A stretch of 64,000 bases of DNA from Jiangella anatolica (GTDB lineage: Bacteria > Actinomycetota > Actinomycetes > Jiangellales > Jiangellaceae). The notes under the pieces are model-generated. The model was not told the origin of the DNA, did not search any database, and was given only the letters and a program-made list of their open reading frames with translations. Shown here piece by piece: positions 52,627 to 62,654 of this stretch; position 1 is the first letter of the stretch, and the number at the start of each line of letters is the position of its first letter. A program made the position numbers and the translations under genes. The stretch spans positions 62,001-126,000 of the forward strand of contig NZ_POTW01000003.1 in assembly GCF_003236295.1 (NCBI RefSeq), read 5' to 3'.

Positions 52627-55209
52627 TTGTCCTTGCTCGACCAGTCGAGCATTCGTGTCTCGGGCCTGTACGGCGCCCCCCGCCTGCCGGCCCCTCTCGT
52701 GGAGCGCCCGCGGTTGCTCCAGTTGCTCGACGGGCCCCAGTCGCTCACCGTGCTGCGCGCGCCCGCCGGTTTCGGCAAGACGACGCTGGTCTCGCAGTGG
52801 GTACGGAGCCACCGGCGGCCAGGCGTGTGGATGACGGTCGACGCCGACTGCGGGACCAGGTTGGGCTTCTGGCGACGCCTCGAAGAGCTGTTCCGAGCGG
52901 CCGGCGAGGGCCTCCTGCAGACAACCGAAGGACGTGCCGCCCTCGACCTGCGCGGCCGGGTGATCCGGCTGGCCGCTGCGGTGTCGAGGCCGACCGTCGT
53001 GGTCGTCGACGACATCGACCGAATCGAGGACGGCGGGGTCCTCGACGACCTCCTGGTCCTGTTGCGGCACGGCGAACGGATCAGACTCGTCGTGATGACC
53101 CGTACCTCGGCGGCCTTCTCCGAGCCGGAGGTCCGCCTCGAGTTCCAGCCTCAGGTGATCGAGGGGGGTGACCTCTGTTTCACTCCGGCGGAGACGGCGA
53201 GCGCCCTGGCCGGCGCGGGCGCGCTCGACATCGACTCCGATCTCGTCCGCGACGTGACCGCGGGAGTTCCCTTCGCCGTCAGGACTCTGGCCGCAGAGGC
53301 GTCGCCGGCCGACGGCGGCGCGGCGCTGGCAGAGCTGCTGGACCAGCACGTGAAGCGCATGCTGCGCCGCTCCTACGGCCGCTCGGCCTTCGGGCGCTTC
53401 CTCCTTCGGACGTCGCCGGCGGAGGAGTTCGACGCCGACGTCGCCGCCGACCTCGCGCAGGTGACCCGCCCGGCCGCCGTGCGGTATCTCGCCCAGGCCG
53501 AGGCCGACGGTCTGGGATCGTGGACCGGTGGCCGGGCGGGCGACCCCGACGCCCGGTTCACGTTCCTTCCACTGGTCCGCTCCGCGTTGTGGTCGCAGCT
53601 ACGGCATGACGGCCCCGATCTGGCCAACGAGCTGAGCCGGCGCTACGCCCGCTGGTCGATGACCCACGGCAGTCCGTACTCCGCGACGATCGCGGCGGTC
53701 CGTGGGGGTGACCTGACCCTCGCCGCCAGGGCGATCTGGCCGGGCTTCTTCTCGGTGAGTGCGCACGACTCGGCCCGGACGGTGGCGGCGCTGGAGACCA
53801 TCCCGTGGCGCACGTTGCACGAGTATCCGGCGTTGGCGCTGTTCCTGGCCACGCAGTACGGCGCGTCGGACACCGGGCGCGCCCGGGCGCGACGGCTGTA
53901 CACACTCGCCGCTGCCTCGGCACGCCGCCTGCTGCAGGCGGCCACCCTGGGCGAGGTCGAGCGGTTCGCCTTCTCCGTGATCGAGATGGTGTCCTCCCGG
54001 ATGATCGGGCGCACCGAGGCGGCAGTGGCAGCGGCGGGGCGCGTCCTGCAGGTGTACCGGGGCTTCTCGGCGGCTGCTCGACAGGAGTTGGACGGGATGC
54101 TCGCCTCCCGGCTCATGCTGGCCGGGCATCAGTTCTGGCAGGCCGGGGAGATCGGCCGGGCGATCGAGGTCTACACCGAGGCGAATCTTCTTGCTGCCGA
54201 CGAGGACGCCGAAGCCTTCACGGTTCCGCTCCTCGCGGCTGGAGCGGCGGTGCTGGGGAACCTGCCGCTCGCGCAGGAGTGGATCGCACGCGCGCGCCGG
54301 CTCGACTGGCCGGTCGACGAGAAGGACGACTATCTCGGTTCGCCCTATCACCTGGCCGAGGCGATCGCCGCGCTGGAGCGGTTCGATCTCACCGCGGCCG
54401 AACTCCACGTCCAGGCCGTGGAGCAGACCTTCTCGGCGTACGAGTACTGGGCGTGGTTCCTGCCGGTTCAGGCGTTCGTTCACGCGGCCAGGGGCAGGCC
54501 GCACGCGGCGCTGGTGCGGCTGCGGGCGGCGAGAGAGGACACGGAGCGTCCGCCCGCGACCGCTGAGCTGCGAGCCGTTCACGATGTCGTCGCAGGCCTG
54601 CTCCACGTCAGCGCCGGCGAGCTCGTGCTGGCCGAGCGGGCGGTGGCCGGTCGATCGCCCGCGTCCGCGGGCGCGCTGATGGTGAAGGCTCTCTCGGCCC
54701 TGGCCAGCGGGTCCGCCGAGCCGGCGGCCGAACTGGCGCGGGCCGCGCGCAGCCGGGCCCGGGATCCGCGGTCGACGGCGATCGCCCTGCTCCTGCACGC
54801 GGCGGCAACGATCCGGCTCGGTGAGCAGAAGGTGGCGTCCGTGAGCCTCGAGCGAGCCGCCGCGGTGATGGACCTGAACGACCTTCGCACGCCACTGGCA
54901 TTCCTTCCGCCCGGGGACCTGCGTGCCGTCGGCGACGTCGGCGTCCTGCCCACGGCCTGGTTGAGCGGTGTGCCCCGGCTCTTTCCGGACGCGGCTCCGC
55001 GCTACGACCTCACCGCGCGGGAGACGCGTCTCCTGACCAGACTCGCCACGTCGGACGCCACCTTGGCCGATCTCGCCGCGGACCTGCATGTCTCGGTCAA
55101 CACCCTGCGCGCTCAGCGCGCCAGTCTCTATCGCAAGCTGGGTGTGCGATGCCGCACCGAGGCGGTGGAGGTGGCCGAGGCCGCCGGGATCCTCACGGAC
55201 GCGCCCTGA
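52627..55209 (+). CDS. Large ATP-binding LuxR-type regulator (MalT-like)
   Basis: 860 residues. Walker A PAGFGKTTL near residue 48, Walker B VVVVDDIDR near 128, a long helical TPR-like middle region, and a C-terminal LuxR helix-turn-helix (LTARETRLLTRL..., ADLHVSVNTLRAQ, ASLYRKLGV). This is the STAND architecture of MalT: ATP and a ligand drive oligomerisation and activation. Start TTG 52627 with GAGGAG 8 nt upstream; no ATG fits. It stands alone with a Crp-like site upstream; the target genes are unknown, and the adjoining GPH symporter is a candidate. The 3' end overlaps that convergent gene by 17 nt. Confidence 0.85.
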   Translation: MSLLDQSSIRVSGLYGAPRLPAPLVERPRLLQLLDGPQSLTVLRAPAGFGKTTLVSQWVRSHRRPGVWMTVDADCGTRLGFWRRLEELFRAAGEGLLQTTEGRAALDLRGRVIRLAAAVSRPTVVVVDDIDRIEDGGVLDDLLVLLRHGERIRLVVMTRTSAAFSEPEVRLEFQPQVIEGGDLCFTPAETASALAGAGALDIDSDLVRDVTAGVPFAVRTLAAEASPADGGAALAELLDQHVKRMLRRSYGRSAFGRFLLRTSPAEEFDADVAADLAQVTRPAAVRYLAQAEADGLGSWTGGRAGDPDARFTFLPLVRSALWSQLRHDGPDLANELSRRYARWSMTHGSPYSATIAAVRGGDLTLAARAIWPGFFSVSAHDSARTVAALETIPWRTLHEYPALALFLATQYGASDTGRARARRLYTLAAASARRLLQAATLGEVERFAFSVIEMVSSRMIGRTEAAVAAAGRVLQVYRGFSAAARQELDGMLASRLMLAGHQFWQAGEIGRAIEVYTEANLLAADEDAEAFTVPLLAAGAAVLGNLPLAQEWIARARRLDWPVDEKDDYLGSPYHLAEAIAALERFDLTAAELHVQAVEQTFSAYEYWAWFLPVQAFVHAARGRPHAALVRLRAAREDTERPPATAELRAVHDVVAGLLHVSAGELVLAERAVAGRSPASAGALMVKALSALASGSAEPAAELARAARSRARDPRSTAIALLLHAAATIRLGEQKVASVSLERAAAVMDLNDLRTPLAFLPPGDLRAVGDVGVLPTAWLSGVPRLFPDAAPRYDLTARETRLLTRLATSDATLADLAADLHVSVNTLRAQRASLYRKLGVRCRTEAVEVAEAAGILTDAP

Positions 55210-56572
55210 AGCGGCTCGGCGACCCGGCATCGGCGGCGACGTCCTCGCGCGCGGCGAGGTCGGCCCTGATGCGGGGGAGCTGCCGGTCCACCGTGTAGGA
55301 CAGCAGCAGCACGGCGACCAGCACCCAGACGACGACCGGGAGCCCGTAGAAGCAGAACCGGATGGCGGCGACGGCGGCGGCTGACTGCCGATCGGCGTCC
55401 GGCCGATAGCCTCCCGCCGCCAGCAGCCAGCCGAGGGCCGCGCCGCCCAGCGCGGAACCGGCCTTGGCGGAGAACGCGGCCAAGGCGGCGATCAGACCCT
55501 CGGCCCGCACGCCGCAGCGCCACTGGCTGTAGTCGACGATGTCGGCCAGCACCGCGTACTCCACGGAGATCAGCAACCCGAGCGCGGCGCTCGCCAGCGC
55601 CGTTCCGGCCAGCACCGGGGCGATGTCTTGTCCGAACGGTATCGGCAGGGCGAAGCCGATCACTTGGATCATCAGTGCGGCGATGAGGGTGTTGCGCTTG
55701 CCGAACCGTCGCGCCAACGGTCCGGCCACGACGAGTCCGGCGACCATGAGGACGGGCAGGAGCCCGAGGATCGGAACGAGGTCCTCGCGGCCCAGATAAT
55801 CGCGGCAGAAGTACACCGTCGAGGCGACCCGCGTGATCGACGCCGCGTTGATGAGTACGCCGGCGGCGATCATGATCTTGACTGGGCGATTGGCCCGGAG
55901 CACCTGCCTGACCCCCGCGAGCCGCAGCCGGTGATCCACGGAGGCGCGTTCCCGCAACGTGGCGAACGCGAACAGGAACAGGACCAGGGAGAGACAGCCG
56001 AGCAGGCACAGGGTCAGCGTGTAGCCGCGGCGGTCGTCGCCGCCGCCGAGCCACGCCACCAGGGGGAGTGCGGCGGCCCCGGCGGCGACCGACGTGACGA
56101 GGTTGCCCGCGGTCCGGGCAGCCGACAGGCGGACCCGCTCGCGATCGTCCGTCGTCATCCCGGCCAGAATCGAGATCACCGGGATCGTGGCGGCCGAGTA
56201 CACGAGACTCAGCAACAGATAGGTGACGTAGGCCCACGCCAGCCGGCCCGACTCGGACCAGTCGGGTACCGAGAAGGTGAGCACGGCCAGGCTCGCGAAC
56301 GGCACGCTCACCCACAGGAAGTACGGACGGGACCGCCCCCACCGCGTACGGGTGCGGTCGATGACGACGCCGATCACCGGATCCACGAGGGCGTCGAGCA
56401 ATCGCACCAGCAGGAACAACGTTCCCACCGCCGCGGCGGGGATGCCGGCCACGTCGGTGTAGTAGACGACGAGGTAACCGCCGACCACGGTCCAGATCAT
56501 CGTGGCCGCGCCATCGGCTGCGGCATAGGCGACGAGCGGGGATCGGACGGTTAGCGACCGGCGGTACGACAC
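55193..56572 (-). CDS. GPH-family sugar:cation symporter (MFS)
   Basis: About 459 residues and twelve membrane helices. LVDPVIGVVIDRTRTRWGRS followed by RPYFLW is the diagnostic glycoside-pentoside-hexuronide motif, repeated in degenerate form by VLADIVDYSQWRCGVRAEG in the second half. It would import a glycoside or hexuronide with Na+ or H+. Start uncertain: the longest frame begins at GTG 56638, but a 14-bp palindrome at 56620-56633 lies there, so I prefer GTG 56572 (VSYRRSLTVRSP). Convergent with the MalT-like regulator. Confidence 0.85.
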   Translation of the reverse strand: MSYRRSLTVRSPLVAYAAADGAATMIWTVVGGYLVVYYTDVAGIPAAAVGTLFLLVRLLDALVDPVIGVVIDRTRTRWGRSRPYFLWVSVPFASLAVLTFSVPDWSESGRLAWAYVTYLLLSLVYSAATIPVISILAGMTTDDRERVRLSAARTAGNLVTSVAAGAAALPLVAWLGGGDDRRGYTLTLCLLGCLSLVLFLFAFATLRERASVDHRLRLAGVRQVLRANRPVKIMIAAGVLINAASITRVASTVYFCRDYLGREDLVPILGLLPVLMVAGLVVAGPLARRFGKRNTLIAALMIQVIGFALPIPFGQDIAPVLAGTALASAALGLLISVEYAVLADIVDYSQWRCGVRAEGLIAALAAFSAKAGSALGGAALGWLLAAGGYRPDADRQSAAAVAAIRFCFYGLPVVVWVLVAVLLLSYTVDRQLPRIRADLAAREDVAADAGSPSRFRARP

Positions 56573-56619
56573 GGCGCCGATTCTTCCAGTCGCCGCATTC
56601 CTAGGAGGACTAAGTCCGA

Positions 56620-56633
56620 GGGTGAATTCACCC
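56620..56633. promoter_or_regulatory. 14-bp palindrome before the symporter gene
   Basis: GGGTGAATTCACCC, perfect, in the upstream region of the symporter. Probably a regulator site; no adjacent regulator gene is an obvious match. Confidence 0.5.
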
Positions 56634-56876
56634 AGCACATCGTCGGCCTTTGTCCTTTTTCGACCGCTTTATCGGTCAATGGGATAGGGCAGCGGCGAGC
56701 ACCTTGACGCATTACTGACCACGGATTCGTCCGATTCTCTTACGTTCTTGCCGCTGGTGCTCCGGCGGCGTATCCACGTCGGCCGGGGCATCGGCTGCGG
56801 GCGACTGGAGCCATGGTCGCGGAGTCAAGCGCGCAGCGCTTGGCGAGGGTGGCCGCATAGCACGAAGGAGAGCCTC

Positions 56877-59800
56877 GTGAACTCGAAAGCATCCCGTCAT
56901 ATCGATTCGCCTCGCCGATGGCGCCGATCGGCCCTACCTGACCACTCGGTACGCCGCGGCACCGCACTGGGTCTGGTGCTGGCGCTGCTGTCGAGCCTCT
57001 TCGTGCTCCTGGGCGGTGCGGGCGTGGCGCAGGCGGCGACGCCGGTCTACGAGATCACCACGGCGTGGGTGGATCCGCCGGCCAGCGTGACCAACGGCAC
57101 GCCGGTGGTCGCCGAGTGGCGCATCAACGTGAACGACGCCGACAACCCGCCGAGCAACGAGCCGGTGGACAACGTCACGGCCACGTTCAGGGTGGACAAG
57201 GCGTTCTTCGACCAGATCCCCGACATCTGCAAGACCGAGGGCGTCGACCCCGTGTCCAGCCTGAACGAGGCCAAGACGGAACTGACGTGCAACTTCGGCC
57301 AGGTCGCCATGGGCACCGCTCTGGTGTTGCAGACGCCAGTGGTGGCCAACGGCAACACCAACGACCAGATCGTGCTGGACGGCACCAGCCCGGGCGGTGA
57401 GAACCTCGAGCTGCCGCCGATCCTGATCCGCAACCCGTTCCAGATGGACATCGAATGGGTCACCACCACGGCGTACGAGCGGTGGAACAGCCTCGTCGAC
57501 GGCGAGCGTGAGTACGTCGACGTCGACCTCACCTGGTCGATCCGCACGATCCGGGGCTCGGATCGTGGGCCGGACGATGTGGAATACCGGCTGCGGATCG
57601 TGGACTCGAACGGCAACCCGGTGACGGTCGGAACACACCCGACAGACCAGGGCCACGTGGACTGGCGCGGCGTGGTCGGTTGCACGGCCCACGACATGGG
57701 CCCGGTGCCGGGGCACCCGTACTCCAGCCAGCCGGGCGTCAACGAGCTCCACGGGAACTTCCTCGCCCCCGGCGGCACCTGCACGCTGACCCCGGTCGCC
57801 GGCCAGCCGGGCTTCTTCGACCTCGAGATCAACGGCATCAACTACGACCTGGCCGACGCGGCTTCGCGGGACTCGGTGAACAACCTGCTGCCGCCGAACT
57901 GGAGCTACGTGGCCACGGGTTCGGTCTGGGTGCGGGTGCTCACGGACGTGGCGGGGTCGGTGGCTCTGTCGATTCCGGACCCGCCCACGTATGAGTCGCC
58001 CGTGGGTAACCAGGAGTCCGCGGACCTGCCGGGTAACAACACCGCCAACAAGCCATACAACCTGCCGGGCGGGTTCAGCGCGGGCTGGGTCCGGCCGTTC
58101 ACTGAGAGCGGCGGGCAGGTTCACGACGACACGTACCGCGTCCCGCCGGGGACGACGATCCAGACCTACACCGCGCTGGGCCGCGGCAACGACGCCGCCG
58201 CGAACGAGCCTCGCGGCCTCTGCACCGTGCTGGACACGGCCTACGTCGACTTCGACCCGAACACGCCGATCGAGTTCTGGGCGTCGCGGCCGAATGGTGG
58301 CGCGGACCAGGTTCCGGGGACGTTCGGCCAGCTGCAGTACTACACCGGCCCGGTCGGCGATCCGAACGACTTCAACTGCGGCACCGGAACGTGGAGCGCC
58401 AGCCTCCCGCCGAACCCGGCGACCTCGGTGACGGCGGTGCGGTTCATCTACCAGTTCGAGGACTACGGCGCTCTCAACTCGCCCCTCCTGCAGTTCCGGG
58501 TGCCGATGACGGTCCAGCAGAACACTCCGATCGGCCAGGACGTCTGGACATTCGGCTCATTCATGTTGAACAACAACTGGCCCGACCTCAGTGGCGACGG
58601 CACCATCGTCACCCCGACCGACGATGCCCGCTACGACCACACCAACGGGCGACGCGACATCGTGCGGATCGTCACCGCGGCGCCGTACATCGAGAAGGAG
58701 GCGTCGGTCGCGACCGCGACCTACGGGGTGCCGGTGGAGTTCACGCTGACCTACTCGGCGACCGGCTCCGGCAACATTCCGCCGACCGTCGACGACTACG
58801 GCATCCGTGACGTGCTGCCGCTGGGCATGACGTACGAGCCCGGTTCGGCCGATCCGGAACCGGTCGTGACGACCGACCCGCAGGGCCGGCAGGTGCTGAC
58901 CTGGACGCTGGACGGCGTGACGACCAACGTGGATCACACGCTGACGTACCAGGCGGTGGTGGACTCCAGTGTGCCGCCGGGCACGCCGCTGACGAACACG
59001 GCGGAGTCCAGTCTGGCCGGGTTCACCTCGACGCCGGTCGACGCGACGGTGACGACCACGACCAACGGCTACACCTTCATCATGAAGATGGCCGACCCGA
59101 CCTACATCCCGTTCGTCAACGACGAGGGTGTCGGGACGGGCTCGTGGACGGTGACCATCGAGTCGCGCGACCCGGCGCCGCAGGCGTTCACCGACACGAT
59201 CGACATCCTGCCCTACATCGGTGACCAGCGCGGCACGGCCTTCCACGGCACCTACACGCTGTCCGACGTGGTGCTGCCCAACGGTGGCACGGTGTACTAC
59301 ACCGACGCCGACCCGGCGACGCTGTCCGACGATCCGGCGGCCGAGGCGAACGGCGCCCCGAACGCTCCCTCGGACCTGTGGACCACGACGCGGCCGGAGA
59401 ACCCGACGGCGATCCGCGTCATCGGCGGTGAGCTGCCGCCCGGTGAGGCGTTCGGGTTCCAGGTGGTCATCGAGACCGAGGGCGCGCAGCCGCAGGACGT
59501 GTATGTCAACCGGGCGCAGGCCCGGGCGGGGCACACCGAGTTGGTGATGCGCACGTCGGCGCCGCTGTACGTGTCGGACTACGCGGTGGCGAAGACGTCG
59601 GACCCGGCTCCGGGGTCGACGGTGAAGCCGGGTGACACGATCACCTACACGATCACCGTCACCCAGGAGGGACCCGTCCCGGCGGCGGCCGTGTTCACCG
59701 ACACGCTGGCCGAGGTCCTCGACGACGCGGTCTACAACAACGACGTGACCGCGGACATCGGCACCGCGACCTACGCCGACGGGGTGCTCTCGTGGGAGGG

Positions 59801-61724
59801 CGTCGTCCCCGTTGGAGAGGTCGCGACCATCACGTTCTCGGTGACGGCGAAGGACGTCCCGGCGCTCGAGGCGGACGGTGCCGACACCATCATCGACAAC
59901 TCGGTGTGGTCGCCGGTCTGCCCGGACGAGGTGCCCGAGGGTGAGGAGAACCCGTGCGAGCCGCCGCCGCTGCTGCTCGGCTACTACACGGTCTCCAAGA
60001 CCTCCGACCCCGCGCCCGGCACCACCGTGGGCCTCGGCGACGTGATCACCTACCAGGTGCAGATCACCCAGGTTGGTGAGGGCGCGGTGGAGCACGCGTT
60101 CACCGACGACAACATGACCGCGGTGCTCGACGACGCCACCTACAACGACGACGCCGTGGCGACGTCCGGCGAGGTGACGTACTCGGAGCCGACGCTGAGC
60201 TGGGACGGTCCACTAGCCGTCGGGGAGGTCGTGGACCTCACCTACTCGGTGACGGTCACCGGTGAGGGCGACTACGAGCTGAAGAACGTCGTGACGTCGG
60301 AGTGCGCGGAGGACGACCCCGACTGCCTCGAAGGGATCTGCGTGCCGGCGCCGGACCAGAACCCGGACTGCACGACGATCCACTGGTACGGCGACTACGA
60401 GGTGATGAAGACCTCCGACCCGGTCACCGGCTCCGAGGTGGAGCCCGGTGACGTGATCACCTACACGGTCACCGTGACTCATAAGGGCATCGCCGACGTC
60501 GAGGCCGGGTTCGACGACGACCTCACCCAGGTGCTCGACGATGCCACCTGGAACGACGACGTCGAGGCGTCGTTGGGTGAGTTCTCCTACGAGGAGCCGA
60601 CGCTGACGTGGTCGAGCGTGCTGTCCCAGGGAGACGTGGCTACGGTGACCTACTCGGTGACCGTGACCGCCGAGGGCGATCGGTATCTGGAGAACGTGGT
60701 CACCCCGGACGACCCGGAGAAGTGCGTGCCGGCGCCGGACCAGGACGAGGCGTGCAAGACCGTTCACATCAACGGCTCGTACACCTACTCCAAGACGTCG
60801 GACCCGGTCCCCGGGTCGGTGGTCGAGGAGGACGGCGTGATCACCTACACGGTGCTCATCTCGCACGTCGGTGAGGCACCGGTGGAGGGCGCCTGGATCG
60901 AGGACGACCTGTCCGCGGTCCTGGACGACGCGGTCTGGAACGACGACGCCACGGCGGACTCCGGCGAGGTGTCATTCGAGGGGACGACGTTGCGGTGGGA
61001 CGGCGACCTCGCGATCGACCAGGTCGTCACGCTCACCTACTCGGTGACGGCCAACGCTGTCGGCGAGGGCGACGACGAGCTGCGCAACATCGTCACCACC
61101 GACGACGAGCGGGGCGTGTGCGTGCCGGCGCCGGACGGCAACCCGGACTGCAAGACCGACCACTACCAGGGCGAGTACGTCTACTCCAAGACATCGGACC
61201 CCGAACCGGGGTCGGAGGTCGAGGAGGGCGAGGTGGTGACGTACACCGTCACCGTCGAGCACGTCGGCGCCGCTCCCATCGAGGACGCCATCGTGGTCGA
61301 CGACCTCTCCCAGGTCGCTCCGGTCGCGGACTGGAACGACGACGCCACGGCGACGTCGGGTTCGGTGAGCATGGCCGACGAGCAGGTCACCTGGACCGGT
61401 GACCTCGCGGTCGGTCAGGTCGTCACGATCACCTACTCGGTGACCGTCGGCGACGAGCCCAACGCCACCATGCGCAACGTGGTCACCAGCCCCGACGACC
61501 GCGCGGTGTGCGTCCCGGCTGCGGACGGCAACCCCGACTGCAGGACCGACCACCACACGCCCGATGCGCCGCCGGCTCCCGACCTGCCGGACACCGGCGC
61601 CGGCCTCACCGGCTGGTTCGTCACCGGCGGGATGGTCCTGCTGATCGGCGGTCTGGTCCTCGTGGCCACGCACCGTCGCCGGCCGCTCGGCGGCTCGGGA
61701 GGCCCGCTGGACCCGGTCTCCTAG
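56877..61724 (+). CDS. Sortase-anchored surface protein with DUF11-type repeats
   Basis: 1615 residues. GTG 56877 follows GAAGGAG; a signal peptide (RGTALGLVLALLSSLFVLLG, cleavage near AQAATP) opens the protein. The first 550 residues are beta-rich with no family I recognise, then DUF11-like modules. Five consecutive repeats, each starting xKTSDPxPG, begin near residues 904, 1040, 1177, 1304 and 1437, joined by segments like CVPAPDxNPDCKT with paired Cys. The end is LPDTG (from residue 1570), a membrane helix and RRR, the sortase signal. A cell-wall stalk or adhesin; acidic and Asp/Thr-rich throughout. An AT-richer region of about 120 nt before it may hold the promoter, with no confident hexamers. 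Confidence 0.87.
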   Translation: MNSKASRHIDSPRRWRRSALPDHSVRRGTALGLVLALLSSLFVLLGGAGVAQAATPVYEITTAWVDPPASVTNGTPVVAEWRINVNDADNPPSNEPVDNVTATFRVDKAFFDQIPDICKTEGVDPVSSLNEAKTELTCNFGQVAMGTALVLQTPVVANGNTNDQIVLDGTSPGGENLELPPILIRNPFQMDIEWVTTTAYERWNSLVDGEREYVDVDLTWSIRTIRGSDRGPDDVEYRLRIVDSNGNPVTVGTHPTDQGHVDWRGVVGCTAHDMGPVPGHPYSSQPGVNELHGNFLAPGGTCTLTPVAGQPGFFDLEINGINYDLADAASRDSVNNLLPPNWSYVATGSVWVRVLTDVAGSVALSIPDPPTYESPVGNQESADLPGNNTANKPYNLPGGFSAGWVRPFTESGGQVHDDTYRVPPGTTIQTYTALGRGNDAAANEPRGLCTVLDTAYVDFDPNTPIEFWASRPNGGADQVPGTFGQLQYYTGPVGDPNDFNCGTGTWSASLPPNPATSVTAVRFIYQFEDYGALNSPLLQFRVPMTVQQNTPIGQDVWTFGSFMLNNNWPDLSGDGTIVTPTDDARYDHTNGRRDIVRIVTAAPYIEKEASVATATYGVPVEFTLTYSATGSGNIPPTVDDYGIRDVLPLGMTYEPGSADPEPVVTTDPQGRQVLTWTLDGVTTNVDHTLTYQAVVDSSVPPGTPLTNTAESSLAGFTSTPVDATVTTTTNGYTFIMKMADPTYIPFVNDEGVGTGSWTVTIESRDPAPQAFTDTIDILPYIGDQRGTAFHGTYTLSDVVLPNGGTVYYTDADPATLSDDPAAEANGAPNAPSDLWTTTRPENPTAIRVIGGELPPGEAFGFQVVIETEGAQPQDVYVNRAQARAGHTELVMRTSAPLYVSDYAVAKTSDPAPGSTVKPGDTITYTITVTQEGPVPAAAVFTDTLAEVLDDAVYNNDVTADIGTATYADGVLSWEGVVPVGEVATITFSVTAKDVPALEADGADTIIDNSVWSPVCPDEVPEGEENPCEPPPLLLGYYTVSKTSDPAPGTTVGLGDVITYQVQITQVGEGAVEHAFTDDNMTAVLDDATYNDDAVATSGEVTYSEPTLSWDGPLAVGEVVDLTYSVTVTGEGDYELKNVVTSECAEDDPDCLEGICVPAPDQNPDCTTIHWYGDYEVMKTSDPVTGSEVEPGDVITYTVTVTHKGIADVEAGFDDDLTQVLDDATWNDDVEASLGEFSYEEPTLTWSSVLSQGDVATVTYSVTVTAEGDRYLENVVTPDDPEKCVPAPDQDEACKTVHINGSYTYSKTSDPVPGSVVEEDGVITYTVLISHVGEAPVEGAWIEDDLSAVLDDAVWNDDATADSGEVSFEGTTLRWDGDLAIDQVVTLTYSVTANAVGEGDDELRNIVTTDDERGVCVPAPDGNPDCKTDHYQGEYVYSKTSDPEPGSEVEEGEVVTYTVTVEHVGAAPIEDAIVVDDLSQVAPVADWNDDATATSGSVSMADEQVTWTGDLAVGQVVTITYSVTVGDEPNATMRNVVTSPDDRAVCVPAADGNPDCRTDHHTPDAPPAPDLPDTGAGLTGWFVTGGMVLLIGGLVLVATHRRRPLGGSGGPLDPVS

Positions 61725-61735
61725 TCCAGCAGGCC

Positions 61736-61780
61736 GCTGTGCGGTGCCACCGTCAACGGGGGACCGTGGCACCGCACAGC
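61736..61780 (+). terminator. Terminator hairpin after the surface protein gene
   Basis: Perfect 15-bp stem GCTGTGCGGTGCCAC (61736-61750) with 61766-61780 and a 15-nt loop, 12 nt after the stop. It separates the surface protein gene from the sigma factor gene. Confidence 0.78.
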
Positions 61781-61798
61781 CGGGGGGCGAGGCGAGTC

Positions 61799-62299
61799 GT
61801 GCCAGCTGCCGATGCACCGGACGGCGAGGCGATCGCGGCCCTGTATCGCCGCTGGGCGCCGCAGCTCAGGCAGCTGGCCGCGGGCATCCTGAACAGCGTC
61901 GACGATGCCGAGGACGTGGTTCAGGAGACGTTCTACGCCATGTGCCTCGCCGCCCGGAACGGCAGAGGGCCGAACAGGTCGGCCGCCGGCTACCTCTATA
62001 CCGTTGCCAGGCACGCCGCCCACCGCCAGTTGACGCGCAACGAACAGCTCGTCGGCATCGGCGTGCCGATCGAGCCATCGAACGATCCGCAGGCAGCGCA
62101 ACTGGAGGACCCGACCGCGGCCGCCTTCGCCGGTCTACCGCGCCGATGGCGCGCCGTCCTGTGGCTCATCGAGGTCGAGGGATACTCACCCGCCGAGCTC
62201 GCCCCGGCGATGGCCATGACGCCCAATGCTGTCTCGAGCCTCGCGACGCGTGCACGCCGAGCCCTCCGCACGGCCTATCGGCAGCAAGGTCGCGGCTAG
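61799..62299 (+). CDS. ECF-type RNA polymerase sigma factor
   Basis: 166 residues from GTG 61799. Region 2: LYRRWAPQLRQLAAGILNSV, DDAEDVVQETFYAM, AAGYLYTVARHAAHRQ. Region 4: LPRRWRAVLWLIEVEGYSPA followed by ELAPAMAMTPNAVSSLATRA. No anti-sigma gene follows. It is 19 nt after the terminator of the surface protein gene, so it may be expressed by read-through or its own promoter, which I do not see clearly. Confidence 0.85.
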   Translation: MPAADAPDGEAIAALYRRWAPQLRQLAAGILNSVDDAEDVVQETFYAMCLAARNGRGPNRSAAGYLYTVARHAAHRQLTRNEQLVGIGVPIEPSNDPQAAQLEDPTAAAFAGLPRRWRAVLWLIEVEGYSPAELAPAMAMTPNAVSSLATRARRALRTAYRQQGRG

Positions 62300-62643
62300 T
62301 TGCCGGGCGGCTCGGACCCGGCGATCGGCCGGGTCGCGACGCCGAGACTGCTCAGGAGCGCGAGTACCCGGCGCTCGATCTCGTCGCGGATCGGCCGGAC
62401 GGCGTCGAGGCCTTGGCCGGCCTTGTACCGCCGGACGGGCACACCGAACTCGGCCATGATCTCGAGCAGCGCCTGCCGGTCGGCCGCGATGTCGTCAGCC
62501 AGGCGGCGCAGCTGCGTCGCGGCGCCCGGATCACGGTGGGAACCGGCGAGCCGGCGGGTCAGCTCCACGCCACCGGTCGCGCCGCCCAGATGGTCGTTGA
62601 GGTAGATGGCCAGCGCCCGGCTGCCGGTTCGAGGTCGAGCCAT
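62296..62643 (-). CDS. Small conserved-looking hypothetical protein
   Basis: 115 residues from ATG 62643 behind TGAGGCG. Mostly helical: ALAIYLNDHLGGATGGVELT, QLRRLADDIAADRQALLEIM, IRDEIERRVLALLSSLG. No recognised family. Convergent with the sigma factor (4-nt overlap of stops) and 11 nt downstream of the Cys-rich gene, so probably an operon with it. Confidence 0.6.
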   Translation of the reverse strand: MARPRTGSRALAIYLNDHLGGATGGVELTRRLAGSHRDPGAATQLRRLADDIAADRQALLEIMAEFGVPVRRYKAGQGLDAVRPIRDEIERRVLALLSSLGVATRPIAGSEPPGN

Positions 62644-62654
62644 GCGGCCACGCC

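Noticed and set aside
56827-56841. AAGCGC-GCA-GCGCTT palindrome before the surface protein gene
   Set aside because: Six-bp arms of simple GC words are expected by chance; no supporting context.
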